Assembly (NCBI GenBank): GCA_017893485.1 | Contig: CM030358.1 | Span: 145,342,393-145,406,392 of the forward strand | DNA length: 64,000 bases | Direction of reading: 5' to 3' | Source: Hemerocallis citrina | Lineage: Eukaryota; Streptophyta; Magnoliopsida; Asparagales; Asphodelaceae | Shown here: positions 10,283 to 21,629 of the stretch, piece by piece | Layout: each line of letters begins with the position of its first letter | Numbering within the stretch: the first letter of the stretch is position 1 | Made by a program: the position numbers and the translations under genes | Notes under the pieces: generated by a model | What the model was told of the DNA's origin: nothing | The model's database searches: none | The model's input: the letters and a program-made list of their open reading frames with translations, nothing else

Positions 10283-13077
10283 GGGAAGTAAAAGGCAATC
10301 AGGAAACGGCCCGCAAGTGCTATATGACCTCTACCCTCGGTCCAGTCCTCTCCCTAGAAATTCTGGAAATCCCTCAAGACGCTGCCCAGCCAACGTCCGA
10401 GCCGGTGGATGAATTGGAGGAAGTGCTCTTCTCTGAGTAAGACCCAAGCCGAAAGTTCTTTGTTAGAAAGACCCTCCCATCCGCCCTATGCTCAGACATA
10501 GTCCAGTGCATCCGAAGGAACCGAGACCTCTTTGCTTGGTCAGCTGCAGACATGCCCGGAATTTCTGAAGAGCTCTTGGTCCACCACCTCAGCATTGTTC
10601 CGGGGTCCAAACCGGTTCAACAGAAGAGGTGCAAGTTCGCCCCCAAGCTCCAGTTCGCTATAAAAGAGGAGGTGGACAAGCTCTTGAAGGCCCGGTTCAT
10701 ACAAGAGGTGAACTATCCCCAGTGGTTGTCGAATGTAGTAATGGTGAAGAAGTCCAATGGGACTTGGAGGATCTGCATTGATTTTACCGACCTCAACAAG
10801 GCCTGCCCCAAGGATCCCTTCCCTCTTCCGAGTATTGATACTCTGATTGATGCCACCTCGGGACATGAACTCCTCAGCTTCATGGACGCCTTCTCAGGCT
10901 ACAACCAGATCCGGATGTTCCCCCCGGATATCCCGAAGACATCATTTGTGACCGATTAGGGCCTCTATTGCTACATGATTATGCCCTTCAGTTTGAAAAA
11001 TGCAGGCACCACATACCAATGCTTCGTTAACAAGGTTTTCCAAGCTCAAATCGGCCGTAATATGGAGGTGTATGTTGACGACATGCTCGTAAAAAGCATC
11101 CGAGGAGCCGATCATGTAACTGACCTACATAAGGTGTTTGATGTTTTGAGAAAGCACAATATGAGACTCAATCCGAACAAGTGTGCGTTCGGAGTCTCGT
11201 TAGGGAAGTTCCTCGGTTTCATGGTCAGCCAACGGAGAATTGAAGCTAACCCTGAGAAAATCAAGGCCATATTAGACATGACCCCTCCCAAGAATGTTAA
11301 GGAAGTTCAGAGGTTAACGGGCCGCCTAGCCGCCATAGGGCGCTTTCTCTCGAAGTCCGGGGAGAAATGCCTCCCCTTCTTCAAGGCCTTCAGAGGGGCT
11401 AAAGGTTTCGAATGGGGTCAACAGCAACAAGAGTCATTCGACCAGCTCAAGGCTTACCTCGTCAATCCTCCCCTCCTCAGCAAACCAATTCCTAGCGAAC
11501 CCCTCTACCTCTACCTGGCAGCCTCCGAGCCGATCCTTAGTGCTATTTTAGTGAGGGAAGAAGACCGGGCTCAAAAGCCCATCTACTATGTGAGCAAGGT
11601 ACTTTGGGATGCCGAGCTCCGCTATCCGAGAATAGAAAAGATGGCTTATGCCCTGGTGATGGCCGCAAGAAAGCTTCACCCGTATTTTCAGTCCCATTCG
11701 GTGGTCGTCCTTACCGACCAACCGCTGAAGCAGGTCCTCCACAAGCCAGAGACCTCGGGTCGCCTTATGAAGTGGTCTATCGAGCTGAGCCAGCATGATA
11801 TAACCTATCAGCCTCGGACTGCAATCAAGGCTCAGGCCCTAGCAGAATTCATAGTTGAAAGTACCATACCCGAGTTTAGCCAAGCAATGAAAGGGCCACC
11901 TGTCTGGTCGGTCTATGTGGACGGATCCTCCTGTAACGAGGGAAGCGGAGCCGGGGTCATTCTGGCAGGCCCAGATGACTTCATCCTCCAATACTCCCTC
12001 CGTATCAACTTCAAGGCCTCGAACAACGAAGCAGAATACGAGGCACTCATAGCCAGCCTTGGAATTGCTCGAAATGCAAGGGCACAACAGCTCCGGATCT
12101 TTAGCGACTCTCAGCTAGTCGTAAATCAGGTCCTCGGCGAGTATGAAGCACGCGACGACAGGATGGTTAAATACTTAGCCAAGGTCAGGAGCCTCATGGC
12201 ACTGTTTGAAGAAGCCTTCATCCAACGAATACCACGAGAAGAAAATGTTCAGGCCGATGCCCTCTCCAAACTAGCCTCTTCCTTCCTTCAAGGTCTCGAG
12301 CAGACCGTCTTGATAGAGGTTCTCCTGAAGCCAAGTATAGAGGATGAAACTTCCGACTCTATAGAGTCGCTGCCTGTCCTGCTTGAAGATAACTGGATGA
12401 AAGTCCTCGTCGAATTCTTAAGGGACGGACTCCTCCCCGAGGATCCCAAGGAAGCTCGAAGAGTGAGAACCCGAGCTGAGCGTTACACACTAATCGGAGG
12501 TATCTTATAAAAAACGCTCTTTCACACAGGTAGACGGCAGGCCGTACCTGAGATGCCTCTCCCCCGGGCAAGCCAACTATGCCCTGCAAGAACTTCATGA
12601 GGGCATCGGCGGGGCACATCCCGGGTCCAGAGCTCTAGCCCGCAAAGTATTGAATTACGGATATTTCTGGCCCACTCTCCTACGAGACGCCGAACGGCAC
12701 ATTCGGCAATGCAGCTCCTGTCAGAAGTACTCCGACATCCGACGCCTCCCACAAGCTCCACTCACTTCCCTATCAAGTCCAATCCCCTTTGCAATGTGGG
12801 GGATGGATTTACTAGGGCCATTTCCACCAGCTCCCAGCCAGTTCAAATTCTTAGTCATGGCAACCGACTACTTCTCAAAATGGATAGAGGTCGAGCCCTT
12901 GCCCACAATCACCGAGAACAAGGTTGTTCAGTTCTTTTGGAAGAGCGTGATCTGCCGATTCGGCATCCCTCGGGTCCTGATAACAGACAACGGAACCCAG
13001 TTCACCGGGGCTGCCTTCCGAGCTCTATGCGAAGACCTTGCCATTCAACACCGGTTCTCCTCCGTTTCTCATCCCCA
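10283..13077 (+). pseudogene. Tat pol: RT, RNase H, second (plant-type) RNase H, integrase N-terminal part
   Basis: The RT domain begins near 10690 (ARFIQEVNYPQW) and includes MDAFSGYNQI and the catalytic YVDDML at 11070-11087. A TAG at 10957-10959 interrupts it just before GLYCYMIMPF. RNase H follows (LYLYLAASEP near 11510, PIYYVSKVL). A second RNase H then starts VWSVYVDGSSCNEGSGAGVI (about 11911-11970), continuing through NNEAEYEALI and FSDSQLVVNQ to ADALSKLASS. A frameshift after 12510 leads to the integrase zinc region (RHIRQCSSCQKY) and catalytic core (MDLLGPFPPA, ITDNGTQFTG), cut at 13077 by the hAT insertion. The doubled RNase H is the diagnostic feature. Confidence 0.9.
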
Positions 13078-13085
13078 GTCGAATG

Positions 13086-13283
13086 TAGGGATGGCATTCG
13101 GGCCATTCGGGCCGGGCCGGGTTTGACCGGGTTTTGACCGGTCCCGGGCTCACTCGGGCCGGGCTCCTCGAAACGCGGGCCGGGCCGGGCCGGGCTGAGG
13201 GTAAGGAACCCTGGCCCGGACTTGGCCCCTAGCCCCTAGTGGGGGGGCCGGGCCGGTTCGCGGGCCGGGCCGGGCCTGGCCCT
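13086..13283. repeat. hAT GC-rich subterminal region (left)
   Basis: About 200 bp dominated by overlapping GGGCC / CCGGG words, ending abruptly at a T-rich run near 13290. A matching region lies inside the other end. hAT transposases bind short subterminal motifs, so these are candidate binding sites; the clustering is seen, the role is inferred. Confidence 0.7.
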
Positions 13284-13730
13284 TGTATGATTTTTTTTTT
13301 CCATTATTAATTGAAGTGCATAAATTTGTAATTGTATAACAAGTATATGATTTTGTAATTGTATAACAATTGCAAAAAATAAAATTTCATAAATAATTGA
13401 AGTACATCTTCATCAAAAAAAATAAATAATTGAAGTACATGAATAAATAAAGTACATGATTAAATAAATTTGAACTTCTAGAATAAAATTAAGTACATGA
13501 ATAAAATTCATACAAATTTGTCTATTTAGCTCAAATCATAAAATTACAAATCAAGGGAATTACTTGAATTTAAAGATCGAGATGGCCTCTACTTAGATTG
13601 AAGAGAAGGCAGTGGACTACTGTCGTGCACTTCAACTTAACCTAAATATAGAATCTCATCACTCTAAATTTTCCCATTAATTACAATTAATTGAACAACA
13701 TTTTAATGTAAATTAACTAAATTTAATCGT

Positions 13731-15854
13731 TCATTCATCGCTGCTTGTTGATCCAACTCCAGCTTGTGCTTCAAGTAAGTCTTGGGTCCTCTCTTCCGCT
13801 TTCATCCAATCTTCGGCGCACACTAGCATCTTCAAATTTTTTGCTGTCAATCGGTTCCTGCTCGGGCTCATTATCCTGCCACCATTAGAAAAAGCACTTT
13901 CCGATGCAACAGTTGACACCGGTGTTGTTAGCAGATCTTTAGCCATACGGGAAAGAATATTAAAAATTGCTTCATTAGTCTTCCAATATTGTAACACATC
14001 TTCTACATCTTCAACTGCACTTTGTGCATTATACCAATTCAACTCATTTGGTGAATTGGTCCTAGCCTTTTTCGATTTAATAAGATTTAAAATACCTAGA
14101 CTAGCTTGACTCTTTCCCTTTGCTAATGTGGAGGAAGAAGAAGAAGAAGATTGAACATTTTGTGTTTGTGTTTGAATAGTATTAGCTGAATAAATCTTAT
14201 CATAAGAATCATATAACCTAGTCAAAACATTCTCAAATTTATGAGTAAAAGCAATATGATCAAAATCTAGTATTGCATCGTGTGGGGCATAAGTGTAGAA
14301 AATTTCTATTAAATTTTTTGTACCTTCTAATTTAATCATAGGATTCATTACACTAGCTAAACAATATAATATAGGAATTGGATGAAAATATTTCAAAAAC
14401 TTAACATATGCCGCATTAACCATATCTCCAATAAAAGGGTCATTTTGTAAATCTTTAATTGTTGTCATCATAGTCACAATTTCAAGTAAAATACCACTAG
14501 ATGTAGATGTATATGTTTTCGAAAATTGCAAAGTTGCATCGTTAAAAGGTTGTAAAAATTTATATAAACTATCGGCAAAAAACCAAAAATCATCATCTAA
14601 CATACAATTTTGCATACCCATTGCGACACAAAAATCTCTAAGACTATAACGATAATGAAGAACAACACCTAATAATTCAAAGGTAGAATTCCAACGATGT
14701 CGTACATCTCTAGGAAAACGTCTACATACAATGCCCCTAAGTTTACACCAATCATGAAAAGCTTGATAAATTGGACCACTCAATGTAATATAATGAACAC
14801 AATCTCTCATAGCTTCTAGTTTATCATTTCCATATTTTAGTGCATCTTGCACACAAAGATTTAAAATGTGGCAAGCACACCTAACATGAAAAATTTCGGG
14901 TTCCACAGGATCTAAAGTAATTTTTAAACTCTCAATTGCCTTAGTGTTATTGGATGCATTATCAAAACCAATAGCCAACACTTTATCATAAATATAAAAA
15001 TTATTGCATGCTTCCATAATGTGTTCGGCTATAATTTCACCCTTATGTGGGTACCTAACATATCCAAAAGAAATTATTCTCTTTTGAAGTAACCAATCCG
15101 AATCTATCCAATGACATGTTACACACATCATTGGAACCCCGTTTACTCCTACCCATCCATCCGATGTCAATGAAACTCTAGTGTTTAGTGATTTTAGTGT
15201 TGCTATCAAAAAATCCTTCATCTCATTGTAAACTAATTTACAATCACCCTTAACAACATTCCTAGCAATTTTTTTAAAATGGGGGGTGAAGGTGCCTTGT
15301 ACAAAATCCTCTACATATTTTTGTTCACCAAACGAATATGGCAATTCACCCCTAATTACCAATTTCGCGATTCCCTTACGAATGTGATCGTGATCATATG
15401 TACTACTATCTACTTGACCGGTTTTAGGATGTATTTTTAGTTGTGTGAGATGATCTTTCGAAAATTGTGGATGACATTTATTTAAGTGACGTTGAAGTGT
15501 ACCCGTGCCCGATCCTACTTTAAACTTATACAGGGTTTGACACTTCTTACATATTTTAAGTCCTACACTCTTATCATTTTGTAAAGGGACAAAATTGAAA
15601 AAATTGTGTACTTCCAAAGTAGTCCCTCTAGTTTTCCTTGAGTTTAGAGAAGGACCTTGTTCCGATTGTTGTGGTTCTACATGATCTTCTATTTCTATAG
15701 GATTTGAATGTGTTTCATTCAAATCGGGAAAACTATCATAATTAATAAATGTTTCTTCACTATCTATATATTGGTTAGGAATGGACGGAAGGTGATGACT
15801 AGTAGATTCTTGACTACTATGCCTACCACCACCGCGTGATCGATTAGAGGCCAT
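13731..15854 (-). CDS. hAT transposase (BED zinc finger, 707 aa)
   Basis: An uninterrupted 707-residue frame. An N-terminal BED-type zinc finger (Cys102, Cys105, His123, His128) would bind the element ends. The RNase-H-fold catalytic region includes SDGW (Asp232) and GFDNASNN (Asp298), with ACHILNLCVQD near 327. The C-terminal hAT dimerisation motif (TPVSTVASESAFS ... RNRLTAKN) lies at about residues 643-680. This matches Ac/RICESLEEPER-type transposases in length and order. It excises and reinserts the element by cut and paste in the nucleus. The start at 15854 is the first Met and leaves a normal-length leader before the BED finger. A TATA-like element was not clearly identified. Full length without stops suggests recent activity. 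Confidence 0.95.
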   Translation of the reverse strand: MASNRSRGGGRHSSQESTSHHLPSIPNQYIDSEETFINYDSFPDLNETHSNPIEIEDHVEPQQSEQGPSLNSRKTRGTTLEVHNFFNFVPLQNDKSVGLKICKKCQTLYKFKVGSGTGTLQRHLNKCHPQFSKDHLTQLKIHPKTGQVDSSTYDHDHIRKGIAKLVIRGELPYSFGEQKYVEDFVQGTFTPHFKKIARNVVKGDCKLVYNEMKDFLIATLKSLNTRVSLTSDGWVGVNGVPMMCVTCHWIDSDWLLQKRIISFGYVRYPHKGEIIAEHIMEACNNFYIYDKVLAIGFDNASNNTKAIESLKITLDPVEPEIFHVRCACHILNLCVQDALKYGNDKLEAMRDCVHYITLSGPIYQAFHDWCKLRGIVCRRFPRDVRHRWNSTFELLGVVLHYRYSLRDFCVAMGMQNCMLDDDFWFFADSLYKFLQPFNDATLQFSKTYTSTSSGILLEIVTMMTTIKDLQNDPFIGDMVNAAYVKFLKYFHPIPILYCLASVMNPMIKLEGTKNLIEIFYTYAPHDAILDFDHIAFTHKFENVLTRLYDSYDKIYSANTIQTQTQNVQSSSSSSSTLAKGKSQASLGILNLIKSKKARTNSPNELNWYNAQSAVEDVEDVLQYWKTNEAIFNILSRMAKDLLTTPVSTVASESAFSNGGRIMSPSRNRLTAKNLKMLVCAEDWMKAEERTQDLLEAQAGVGSTSSDE

Positions 15855-16504
15855 TTAACTTTGAAAAAATAAAATTGAAGTAGTGAGTGAGTAGTGTATG
15901 TTTCTTTTACCACTTTACCAAAATTAAAAATAAAATCTAAAAAAAATGAGAGAAAGAAGATCAAAAAAACACAAATTATATGACAATAAAGAAGTAATAT
16001 GCTATGTTAATTCTAAAAATTAAAATTATACTAAAATGAGTAGTGTATGTTTCTTATACTACTTTACCAAAATTAAAAAGAAAATCTAAAAAAATGAGAG
16101 AAAGAAGATCAAGAAAACACAAATTATATGACAATAAAGAAGTAGTATGATATGGTAATTCTACAAATTAAAATTATACTAAAATACCGTAAGAAAGTTG
16201 AGATTTGAGTTGTTGTTGTAGAGAAAGATGAGACTTGAGTTGTTGTTGTTGAATGAGTTGATCACTTTGATTGTTGTTGATTGCCCTCCTTCAAACTTGA
16301 ACTTGATCCCTTGAAAGATTGTTGAAAGAATAGTAGAGAGAAAGATAGTTGAGTGAATTGGTAAAGAGAAATGAAAGGAATGGTGTTGTATTTATAGAAA
16401 ATGTAATTTTTTTGATTTCCTAAAGTACCCCCCAAAACTAGCCGTTATAAATCCGTTGGGGGGTATTTTGGTAATTTTATTTTTTTTTTTAAATTTTCTG
16501 GAAA

Positions 16505-16736
16505 AAAAACCCCAACGGTCGGCCCGAGCCCGCACGGGCCGGTTCAACCGGTCCCGGTCCACATGCGGGCCGGGCTAGACCGGGCTGGCCTGAGATTTTT
16601 TGGGACCGGACCTGGCCCACCAATAGGGGGCCGGTTCAGGGGCTGGACCGGGATTTAGGGGGGCCGAGCCGGGCCTAGGCCCGGGCGGGCCGGACCAGGC
16701 CGGTCCCGGGCGGGCCCGGCCCCGATGCCATCCCTA
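16505..16736. repeat. hAT GC-rich subterminal region (right)
   Basis: The mirror of the left end: about 230 bp of GGGCC / CCCGG-rich sequence ending in the TIR TGCCATCCCTA. The AT-rich part of the element between the two ends makes the composition jump obvious. Confidence 0.7.
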
Positions 16737-16744
16737 GTCGAATG

Positions 16745-17319
16745 GCCAAGTCGAAAATGCTAACCGACAGATCCTCTCCGGCATTAAGAAGAGGTTGGAT
16801 AAATGTTCCAAAGGCTTATGGGTCGATCAGCTTCCCAACGTGCTGTGGAACTACCGCACCACAAAACGGACCCCCACAGGAGAGAGCCTGTTTAATCTCA
16901 CCTATGGGTCCGAGGCCATCATCCCCCTAGAAGTCGGAATACCTTCTCCTCGTCTAATAGCTTATGAAGAAGAGCAAAATGCCAGAGAGCTCCGAGCAAA
17001 TCTAGACCTGATAGATGAGATCCGAGAAAGAGCTGTCATTCGTCAACAAAGCTACCGAAGAAGGATCGAGTTGGCATACAACAAAAGAGTCTGCCCTACG
17101 GACCTCAAAGAAGGGGACCTGGTCATCAGAAAGTTAGCCATCTCATTCCCAGGACAGAAGAGCAAATTGACCCCGAATTGAGAGGGACCTTACAAGATCA
17201 CCAAAGTGGTCCGCCCCGGGACATACGGACTAGAAGACCTCGAAGGCAGAGAGATCCCTAGGACCTGGAATGCCGACCATCTTCTAAAATACCAAGACAG
17301 AGCACCAACGCCTCTCTAA
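16745..17319 (+). pseudogene. Tat integrase C-terminal part (after the hAT insertion)
   Basis: Continues the integrase reading interrupted at 13077: GQVENANRQILSGIKKRL, then WVDQLPNVLWNYRTTKRT and TYGSEAIIPLEVG. It ends at TAA 17317-17319 after NADHLLKYQDRAP. These are the usual Tat integrase core end and C-terminal domain. A TGA at about 17179-17181 and a small frame change interrupt it. The 8-bp duplication means a few codons are present on both sides of the hAT. Confidence 0.88.
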
Positions 17320-17933
17320 GTATTTTCAAGATGTCGAACCGTTCCTCTCCTATTACTTGTACTGTTTTTCTTTTATTTCTCTCTTGTAATAACGGCTTGC
17401 AAATTTAGAAGCAGCCGATCACTAGTTATTAATAAATAAAGCTTTTTCATATTTTACTTGAAAAAAATTGTTTACATCTCTCTGCTTTTACTCTTTACTC
17501 TACTTCGCAAGCTCGCTTCTAAGCGAGCTAGAAGTAGTTCGCCATTCAGAATTGCTCCCACAATCGTTGAACTACTCTAGTGACCGCACTCTGCGAGCTC
17601 ACTGTTAAGCGAGGTTTGATTCATCTCGCAAGTTCGCGAGATTGAGTGACCGAAGCATAGCTCCGCACCACTGGCCGAACGCTCATGTCGTCGACCCCCA
17701 CACGAGCGAAAGACCAGCTCAGGGACCTCGGCACGACGAACACAGTCACAAATAAAACAACTACACAGAGCTACAAAGAACATGCAAGTCTAAGAAAGAA
17801 ATATTATTAAGAATTGGGATGCAATACAACGCACCTCTCCCATACAACAAGATTACAAGGCGTTAAAAAGCAAAAGTTACAATGCCGACTTGTTACACTT
17901 AGGCTAAATACAAAGGCTTCAAAAACAAGATCT
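17320..17933. other. Tat post-pol spacer with inverted repeats
   Basis: No sense-strand gene. A polyadenylation-like AATAAATAAAG lies near 17430-17442. Several short inverted repeats built on GCGAGCT / AGCTCGC occur around 17507-17640. The interval separates the sense pol from the convergent antisense genes and may hold the 3' ends of both. Confidence 0.5.
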
Positions 17934-18877
17934 TCAATGCCTCCGTGGCGCAGGGGTGTTCCGCTTCAAGGATACTCGAGGGCGGCGACGTTTATCTCCG
18001 GAGCTTGATCCCAAACCAGCAAACTGAGACGTGTCCTCGGCACCGCTCCTAGCAGCCGCTCCGACGGATGCTTCGCTCGATGAAATGGCCACAACACTTT
18101 GCGCATCCCCCAAACTAGGATGGCCGATAGGCGGACGGGTCACGAGCTCATAAAACGTGATGCCCCGATTGCTCTCCGTGCGAGTACATGAAGTGCTCCT
18201 CACATTGATCGGCCCCGAACGCAGTTTAAGACGAGCCACCTCCGCCTCCAGCTCTGAGATCCGTTCCCTCAGAGAGTCATCTTTGACATCGACCTTGAAG
18301 CAAGGAGGTATCGCGGAGCTCGGGACACCGGAGCGACTCGTGATAAGATGGCGAAGATGAGTGACTTTGATGCTCTTGTCTACCGTGGCTCTCTTCAGGG
18401 CGTCGACCTCGGCCGTCAGTTCGTCCTGTTTGGTCGTCAGTTTGGCCACCTCGGCCGTCAATCCCTCTCCTTCTGTTTGAAGCTCCGTCTCTACAGTTTG
18501 CAGGTGGCGGATCTTAGAAAGCAGATCGTCCTCTCCACTGTTATTTTAGATAAGGTGTGGCGAATGCACTTGATCCGAAGGCCATAGCTAAATGCAGTCG
18601 ACGAACCCTCATCCTCTCCTAAAGGGGTCATCTCGGCAATCCTGCTCTCAAGTCGCTGGATCTCGATGTCTCGCCGACCCAGGATGAGCTGAAGATGGTT
18701 CCGCTCACTTGCGGCTCTGCGCAATCCCAGCTCGACCTCGTAGAGCCGCTCCCGGCACCTCGCCACGCACAGCCTCGTCACTCCTAAGCCGACCTCGGGA
18801 CAAGTGTTATCCCCCGAGCCAGTAGGCTCGACGGCCTGAGTCACCACCGCAAGCTGAAAAGAAATCGAAGCAAACAA
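17934..18877 (-). pseudogene. Antisense coiled-coil ORF of the Tat element
   Basis: On minus, a probable splice acceptor (TTTCTTTTCAG) ends at about 18878. A reading follows through LAVVTQAVEP and RRDIEIQRLESRIAEM. After a one-base frameshift near 18510 it continues as LLSKIRHLQTVETELQ, LTAEVAKLTTKQDELTAEV and a Ser/Arg-rich tail ending in TPAPRRH at 17934. Heptad-like spacing predicts a coiled coil. It may be a 3' exon of the antisense transcript starting near 21300, or a separate gene. No enzymatic motif is visible and I do not recognise a function. Antisense extra ORFs at this position are known from Tat-lineage elements. Confidence 0.5.
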
Positions 18878-19062
18878 CAAATTCTCAAACACATTGCCGA
18901 ACTCCTACACTTAGCCAAATTTCAAAAATTCTTGAGAAAAGATAGAGAGACACAGTCGAACCCAAAAAGACGTTTTCATTCATTATAAAAGCGGTGGCCA
19001 GTCCGCGATTAGGCGTTACAAAAAAAAAGAGAAGAACAGAAGAAAATAAAAAGCGAGCGGAG

Positions 19063-21172
19063 TCAGGGCGTGACCTCTTTCCCAGGGCAGCGAGAGTGGG
19101 CGAGGGTCGACGTCTCTGAAGGGGTCACCACTGCCAGCGGGGTTACCACTGACTCCGGGGCCTCGGCGACGACTTCGACTTCAGTCTCGACTTCGTCCTC
19201 ACCTTCTTCTTCTTCCCCTTCTGATTCGGGGTCGAAGCCCTCGACGTGGCCCGGGAATAGTCTCCATCCCAAGCAGTCCACGTCAGGGTACGCCTTCGTC
19301 ACCCGGGCGATGGCTTCGGCGTAGGCTCTGGCCATATTTCGGGCGAGAAAACCCTGCGCCTTCTCCATCGTCGCGTCCTCCGCCGCCTTCACAGCGGCAG
19401 CCTTGGCCTCCGCCGCTTCGGCCAATTGCTTGGTCGCCTTCTCCTTCTGGCGAAAAAGATTGCCCTCCAGTTTCGCGGTCTGAGCTTCGAGGGACTCGAC
19501 CCTCGCCTTCTTCCCTTCGAACTCGACCGTGAGCTTGTCAAGCTCGTTCCCCATCCGAGCTTGGTCGGACTCTTGCTTCAGCTCCTTCTCCAGAGCCGTC
19601 AACCTCTCCGTGAGGTGACCAAAATGGATGATGATCTGCGACAGGAGACGAGGCATTAAAAGAGTTAGTGAAATTAGGCCTAAGAAGGATTAGTGAACAG
19701 CAAAAGTACAATGCTTACCGAGACGGCCGAGCGAGCAATCTCGATGACGTCGTCACCTTCTTGCCCGGCCTCCATGGCGGCGTGATCCTTCGGCGTCGCC
19801 AGGTGTTTGACCGCCTGTATACTCGCCAAGGAGTTGCCGAGGAATCCGTCGTGTTTCCGAACTTGCCAGTCCGGAATGTGGATCCTTTTGTGCTCCTCGG
19901 TCAGGAGCTCCTCGGCCACCACTGACAATGGGGGGGTCAACATCCCTAGGGCTGCAGCGATGGGGAACTCGCCGACCCCAGTTGACGCTGAGGCACCTGC
20001 ATCGGCAATGGCCGGGCTACCGAGTGTCTCCACCTCCTCGACCGCCTCCGTGACCCGCGAAGTCTTCGGGGTCGGCAACTTAGTGGCCACCCTCTTGCGC
20101 TTCTTCGGCGCCTTACTGGCGAGGCCTGCTTTCAAAGCCAGCACTGCATCGTAGTCCATCGCCTCTGCATTAAAGACAAAGTTTGTAAACACAATACAAC
20201 TCAAGGAAAATAAAGTATGAAAAACAAAGCATAAAAGCATAAAAGAAGCCGCGTACTGGGATCTACGCGGCAGAGCCCTCCCCTGAACAAGACATCCTCG
20301 GTCAGCTCCTTCCAATCATACTTCGGCCGATTGAGAAGTGTCCGAACTGCCTCTTCTTCTTCAGGGCGAAGCTTGGGCAGCGCCGTCAGCCTCTTCGGCA
20401 CCTCCTCCACCCAATTGGAAGGGATAGGCCAGGCCTCCGCACTCCGCACTATCAAGAACTTTTCGTGCCAGTGCTTGATGGAGTCGGGGCATATGACGAG
20501 CCTACTGCCATGCCTCGGAGCCAAATAGTACCGGAACTCCGATCGGTTCCCTTGGTGAAGCCGATAGATCGTCCGAAGTACATTCAGCTCCGGCTCGATC
20601 CCAGTAGCTTGGCAGTGGAGCACGAAGCCGTTTATGACTCTCCATGCGTTCGGCATAAGTTGGATGTGGCTGACCCCAAACCACCTCAGAACGAGGATAG
20701 CGAACGGATGGAGAGGTAGCCGAGCCCCGGCGATAAAGGCGTCAATCGGCCAGCAACACATGGTCACTGGCAGCGGCGAGTTGGCCCTAACCCCGGGACC
20801 CGGCAACATAAGCTCGTACTCCTCCGGGATGTGGAAACAGTCCTGGATCACTCCCAAGTCCTCTTCGCGAAGGATCGACATCGTCTCATCCGCCTCGGTC
20901 ATCTCCCTCGCCGCATTCTCCTCGAAAGTCCTCCCCCTCCCGTGAACAATTTGCTCGGCGTGCTCCTCCGGAAGCTCTCGAACTCTGTGAAGCCCGGTCA
21001 GTGGCCCCGGCAACCTGCCGAACTCCCCCATGCGTTTCGGATCCTCCACGATTGTGTCCTGGCCAGATACCTTCTTTCCCTTATCTGGGCGACTCAGAGT
21101 CTGGGCTTCGGCAACTTCAAGGGAGGGCTCGGACCAAGAAGAAGACGACTCGGAGACAGAGAGAAGAGACAT
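19063..21172 (-). CDS. Antisense spliced gene of the Tat element (putative gypsy-type transposon domain)
   Basis: Three exons on minus. Exon 1 (21172 to about 20264) starts MSLLSVSESSSS and holds a Transposase_28-like ('putative gypsy type transposon') region with WPIDAFIAGARLPLHP and LRWFGVSHIQLMPNAWR. A GT...AG intron (about 20168-20263) joins CRVDP to AMDYDAVLALKAG. A second intron (about 19643-19720) joins ARSAVS to IIIHFGHLTERLTALE. Exon 3 is a long coiled coil (LTALEKELKQESDQ through KATKQLAEAAEAKAAAVKAA) with an acidic tail, stopping at 19063. No stop or frameshift is seen across the exons. The function is unknown; such antisense genes are described for Tat elements. A TATA box lies upstream. 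Splice sites are read by eye. Confidence 0.72.
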
Positions 21173-21330
21173 ATTTATACTTGGAAAAAGACTAAGTATA
21201 AATTACCTTAAAAAACGTGCTGTCGGAGAATTCACCGGAAAACTAACGACGATCACCAGAATCATTCGCTTAGCACAAATAACCGCCTGAGTAAAAGAGA
21301 AGAGAAGTGAAAAATGAGAGGGGGGTGAGG

Positions 21331-21338
21331 TTTTATAG
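21331..21338 (-). promoter_or_regulatory. TATA box for the antisense gene
   Basis: CTATAAAA on minus lies about 160 nt upstream of the ATG at 21172, followed by a pyrimidine-rich leader. It gives the antisense gene its own promoter, independent of the LTR. No expression data are available. Confidence 0.55.
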
Positions 21339-21629
21339 AGCGAGGCGCGCAAAACGAGGTTAATGGGCCCATACTGCCGACTCATTCACACAAAATGACA
21401 GAGGCGACCTCAATCGTCGCCTTGTTTACCACGCCAAGCCATACATCACATTAATTACTGTCTCAATCTGGCAGAAGCTCAAAGGTCACTGCATTAAATA
21501 AGCATCTCACCTGTCAGAGCTGTCAGAAGTTCAGAAGCCATCACATTTAATGGCTGCCACGTCAGCCAGGAGCACAGAGGCCACCAACTCCGCAGGGCAT
21601 TCTCCGCCAGAAAATGACAAGTTAAGGAC

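Larger units (their letters stand above)
13086..16736 (-). mobile_element. Complete hAT DNA transposon (3651 bp)
   Basis: The ends are TAGGGATGGCAT and its complement, bracketed by an exact 8-bp target-site duplication GTCGAATG (13078-13085 and 16737-16744), the length expected for hAT elements. It sits in the integrase gene of the Tat element, after HPQSN; the reading resumes on the other side. It carries one uninterrupted transposase gene on minus, and both ends are strikingly GC-rich inside an otherwise AT-rich element. It is the most recent insertion in this nest and may be autonomous. Confidence 0.95.

Noticed and set aside
12709..13137. 142-aa ORF overlapping the Tat integrase
   Set aside because: Out-of-frame shadow; the other frame has the integrase zinc and catalytic motifs.
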